A DNA stretch of 17,183 nucleotides from the NCBI GenBank assembly GCA_938009055.1, contig CALLIO010000015.1, positions 1-17,183 on the forward strand. Direction: 5' to 3'. Positions 14,931 to 17,183 of this stretch are shown here, piece after piece. The notes under the pieces were generated by a model that ran no database searches, was not told the DNA's origin, and was given only the letters and a program-made list of their open reading frames with translations. This DNA comes from an uncultured Altererythrobacter sp. (GTDB lineage Bacteria > Pseudomonadota > Alphaproteobacteria > Sphingomonadales > Sphingomonadaceae). Position numbers and translations under genes: made by a program. Within the stretch, counting starts at the first letter, position 1, and each line of letters opens with the position of its first letter.

Positions 14931-15740
14931 CTAATCCTTGAAGATATCGCGCAAAGTCCCGTCATAATCCCAACGCTTGTTGGCATTGATCAGATGGAGC
15001 CGCCAATGCTTGGCCGCCGCTTCCGGATCGCCCGCTTCGATCAGATCGATCAGATTGCGATAGCTTTTGATGACCTTTTTCTTCTCGCGCTCGGTTGTCT
15101 CTTCATTGAGCGCAACGATTTTGAGCACCGCTTGATTCATCAGCCCTTGCAGCATCTGAATCACGAAATGGAGCGTTTCATTGCCGCCCAATTCGACCAG
15201 CAAGCGATGCATTTCGAGGAACTCGCTGAAAAACTCCTGCGTGCTTGTTCCTTCAGTTAAGGCTTCGATCCGGTTGATCTCGGCGCGCAATTTCTTCAGC
15301 TTGGCCTTGCTGCCCTTCTTCGCCAAACGCCGCACAGCAAACAATTCGATTGCCAGCCGCGCTTCGAACAGATCGGGCACTTCCACTGCGTTTGCCTGCA
15401 AGACAAAGCTGGCATAGCGCGACACGCTGGACACATGCGGCAGGCTGACCCGCGCGCCAGTGCGTGACCCGCGTGAAACGGCGATCAGCCGTTCGGTTTC
15501 AAGGATGCGGAACGCTTCGCGCAAGGTCGGGCGCGAGATGCCAAACTGCTCCATTAACTGGCCTTCGGGCGGAAGCGAATCCCCCTCTGCCAGTTCACCG
15601 GTAATGATCCGCGCACGGATCCGATCGGCCACCAATTCGGCAGTCTTGGGAATGCGCAGAGCCTCTCCATTCCCCAGTGCATTTGCGGTTTTTGCCTGCT
15701 CGTTCACGTCAATCTGACCACGCCTGCTTCGCCCCATCAC
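14931..15740 (-). CDS. GntR/FadR-family transcriptional regulator
   Basis: 269-residue DNA-binding regulator. A winged helix-turn-helix of GntR type covers about 32-100 (LPPEGQLMEQFGISRPTLREAFRILETERLI is the recognition part, split here between 56 and 86). A helical effector domain of FCD type follows, about 122-255, with histidines at 178, 245 and 249 that could bind a metal. The N-terminus has an extra basic stretch of about 30 residues. The first codon is GTG (15740) with AGGA 8-9 bases before it; ATG 15737 is an equal alternative. It is the first gene of an operon with the aldo/keto reductase and divergent from metG. The effector is unknown. A dyad over its own promoter suggests autoregulation. 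Confidence 0.9.
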   Translation of the reverse strand: MMGRSRRGQIDVNEQAKTANALGNGEALRIPKTAELVADRIRARIITGELAEGDSLPPEGQLMEQFGISRPTLREAFRILETERLIAVSRGSRTGARVSLPHVSSVSRYASFVLQANAVEVPDLFEARLAIELFAVRRLAKKGSKAKLKKLRAEINRIEALTEGTSTQEFFSEFLEMHRLLVELGGNETLHFVIQMLQGLMNQAVLKIVALNEETTEREKKKVIKSYRNLIDLIEAGDPEAAAKHWRLHLINANKRWDYDGTLRDIFKD

Positions 15741-15760
15741 CGGCCAATTCCTAGCCTATC

Positions 15761-15780
15761 TCACTTAGTTAGCGATGTGA
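15761..15780. promoter_or_regulatory. TCAC/GTGA dyad, possible operator of the GntR-type regulator
   Basis: TCAC (15761-15764) and GTGA (15777-15780) form an inverted repeat with a 12-base interval containing TTAGTTAGC. It lies directly downstream of the predicted -10 of the regulator gene, which would suit autorepression. The arms are short, so chance is possible. Confidence 0.3.
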
Positions 15781-15808
15781 CACTAGCGCGCCGAACAGCG
15801 CTTGTCAG
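15780..15808 (-). promoter_or_regulatory. Promoter of the GntR-type regulator / aldo-keto reductase operon
   Basis: On the minus strand CTGACA (15803-15808, 5/6 match to TTGACA) and TAGTGT (15780-15785, 3/6 match to TATAAT) are 17 bases apart. They sit about 40 bases upstream of the regulator start codon. The spacing and position are good; the -10 match is weak. Confidence 0.4.
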
Positions 15809-15912
15809 CCCTGCCAATTCGTGCATTCGCATGCCCATCGCGCTGCGCATTCACAGTGCGCGGCGTCAAATGCCTTGCAAAACATCGGATAATCGCCTGA
15901 TAGGCTTTATCC

Positions 15913-17183
15913 ATGCAGAGCTATCTCACCACCCCCATCTATTATGTGAACGCAGCCCCCCATATCGGCCATGCGCATACATCAGTGATGGCCGATATTT
16001 TGAAGCGCAACCGGCAGGCACGCGGCACGAAGACTTTGATGTCGACCGGCTGCGACGAGCACGGGCAAAAGAACCAGGAAGCGGCCGAGGAGCTGGGTCT
16101 TGCCCCGCAGGATTATCTCGACCAGCGCGCCGCCGAATTCCAGCGCCTGTTCGATTTGCTGGGCGTTGATTACGATTTCTACGTGCGCACCACGCGCGAT
16201 GGTCACAAGGCCGAGGTTGCCCGCGCCGAACAGCAATTGTTCGATGCCGGATTGATCGTCAAAAAGAGCTACACCGGCAAATATTGCAAGGGTTGCGAGC
16301 AGTTCAAGAAGGAAAGCGATCTCAATGAAGAAGGCCGCTGCCCCGATCACCCCAATATGGAATTGGAGCAGATTGACGAGCCCAATTACTTCTTCCCGAT
16401 GGAACCATACCGGCAGAAACTGATCGACCACATCAACGCCAATCCGGGCTTTGTCGAACCGGCGATGTATCGCGGCGAATTGCTCAAAATGCTCGAGGAA
16501 CCGCTGGAAGATCTCTCGATTTCGCGGCCCAAAGCGCGCGTGTCATTGGGCGTCGATCTGCCGTTTGATGGCGACCACGTAACCTATGTGTGGTTCGATG
16601 CGCTGCTCAACTATCTGACCAATCTTGAGTTTCCAGATGGCGATTATCAGCAGTGGTGGGGCGAATGCCAGCATCTGATCGGCAAGGATATTTTGAAGAC
16701 CCACGGCGTTTACTGGCCGACTATGCTGATGGCGCTGGGGCTGAGCTTGCCCAAGGGGCTAGTCGTTCACGGCCATTGGCTGGGCGAAGGCGGCGTCAAA
16801 ATGTCCAAGACGCTCGGCAATGTCGTTGATCCGATTGAAGTAGCAGAGAAATATGGCGTCGACGCTTTGCGCTATTACCTCGCCCGCCACATGCGGACCG
16901 AAAGCGACAGCCAAATCTCGGTCGAAGCCATCGCGCAAACCTATTCCTCCGAGCTTGCCAACAAATTCGGCAATCTGCTCAGCCGTGCGGGGAAATTTGC
17001 CAAGGCGCGTTTTGATGGCGTGCCCGAATGCGGCGAATTGGAAGGCGCAGACGATGCTGTTCGCGCGCAAGCTCTGGCCGCTGCGCAAGGATTGGCTGAA
17101 GAGATCACCCTCACCCAATTGCCCGAACGCGTTGCCGCGCTGGTCGAGGCAGCGGACGCGCTCAATGGCTATTTCGCTGATGC
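15913..17183 (+). CDS. metG: Methionyl-tRNA synthetase (3' end outside window)
   Basis: Class I aminoacyl-tRNA synthetase that charges tRNA-Met. The 423 codons present stay open to the window edge, so the C-terminal part of the anticodon-binding domain is missing. HIGH is perfect at residues 17-20 (APHIGHAH). The insertion domain carries one zinc-type knuckle (YCKGCEQF, then CPDHP, so CxxC and CxxH), as in the Thermus-type MetRS. Tyr/Trp-rich VTYVWFDALLNYL follows. KMSKT at 296-300 is the KMSKS equivalent. The anticodon domain begins near DALRYYLARHM. The start ATG is preceded by TAGG about 8 bases upstream. The gene is divergent from the GntR-type regulator across about 170 bases. Confidence 0.95.
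   Translation, partial: MQSYLTTPIYYVNAAPHIGHAHTSVMADILKRNRQARGTKTLMSTGCDEHGQKNQEAAEELGLAPQDYLDQRAAEFQRLFDLLGVDYDFYVRTTRDGHKAEVARAEQQLFDAGLIVKKSYTGKYCKGCEQFKKESDLNEEGRCPDHPNMELEQIDEPNYFFPMEPYRQKLIDHINANPGFVEPAMYRGELLKMLEEPLEDLSISRPKARVSLGVDLPFDGDHVTYVWFDALLNYLTNLEFPDGDYQQWWGECQHLIGKDILKTHGVYWPTMLMALGLSLPKGLVVHGHWLGEGGVKMSKTLGNVVDPIEVAEKYGVDALRYYLARHMRTESDSQISVEAIAQTYSSELANKFGNLLSRAGKFAKARFDGVPECGELEGADDAVRAQALAAAQGLAEEITLTQLPERVAALVEAADALNGYFAD

Noticed and set aside
15865..15903. Promoter for metG (GATAAT at 15888, TTGCAA at 15875)
   Set aside because: The candidate -10 and -35 boxes do not pair at a proper spacing, so no metG promoter is annotated.
1..17183. CRISPR arrays, insertion sequences, rRNA genes
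   Set aside because: No regularly spaced repeats, transposase-like reading frames or rRNA segments were seen.

Overview
The window looks like chromosomal DNA from an alphaproteobacterium of the Sphingomonadales, most likely the Erythrobacteraceae. The basis is the high-GC coding style, the protein flavour and the gene repertoire; no rRNA or other marker is present to prove it. It carries one tRNA gene, fifteen protein genes (two cut by the window ends) and several short regulatory or structural signals.

Left edge (1-983): a more AT-rich stretch with the 5' part of a serine beta-lactamase-family lipoprotein gene, reading leftward. In front of it is a good sigma70-type promoter whose -10/+1 region is covered by a dyad resembling BlaI/MecI operators. 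About 400 bases of gene-free DNA follow, with several short inverted repeats and a 16/17-base copy of the tRNA-Arg 3' end. Next comes an intact tRNA-Arg(TCT) with encoded CCA. This arrangement suggests the edge, or a remnant, of an element inserted at the tRNA 3' end.

Left-centre (984-5602): a queuosine-precursor transporter (YhhQ family) runs rightward and converges, with overlapping stop codons, on ppx (exopolyphosphatase). ppx is preceded by ppk1 (polyphosphate kinase).

Centre (5618-13721): a tight leftward operon for a type IV secretion apparatus in the order virB1-B2-B3-B4-B6-B9-B10-B11, followed 15 bases later by ppk1 and then ppx. Genes overlap by 1-4 bases or sit a few bases apart, except for a 73-base spacer before virB11. 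VirB5, VirB7, VirB8, a VirD4 coupling protein, a relaxase and an integrase are not found in the window. The layout implies that the secretion genes and polyphosphate metabolism share a transcript.

Right (13896-17183): a GntR/FadR-type regulator and an aldo/keto reductase form a two-gene leftward operon. Divergent from it is metG (methionyl-tRNA synthetase), which runs off the right end.

The most interesting features are the stripped-down virB operon fused to ppk-ppx, and the BlaI-like operator next to a possibly transferred beta-lactamase-family gene at a tRNA locus.
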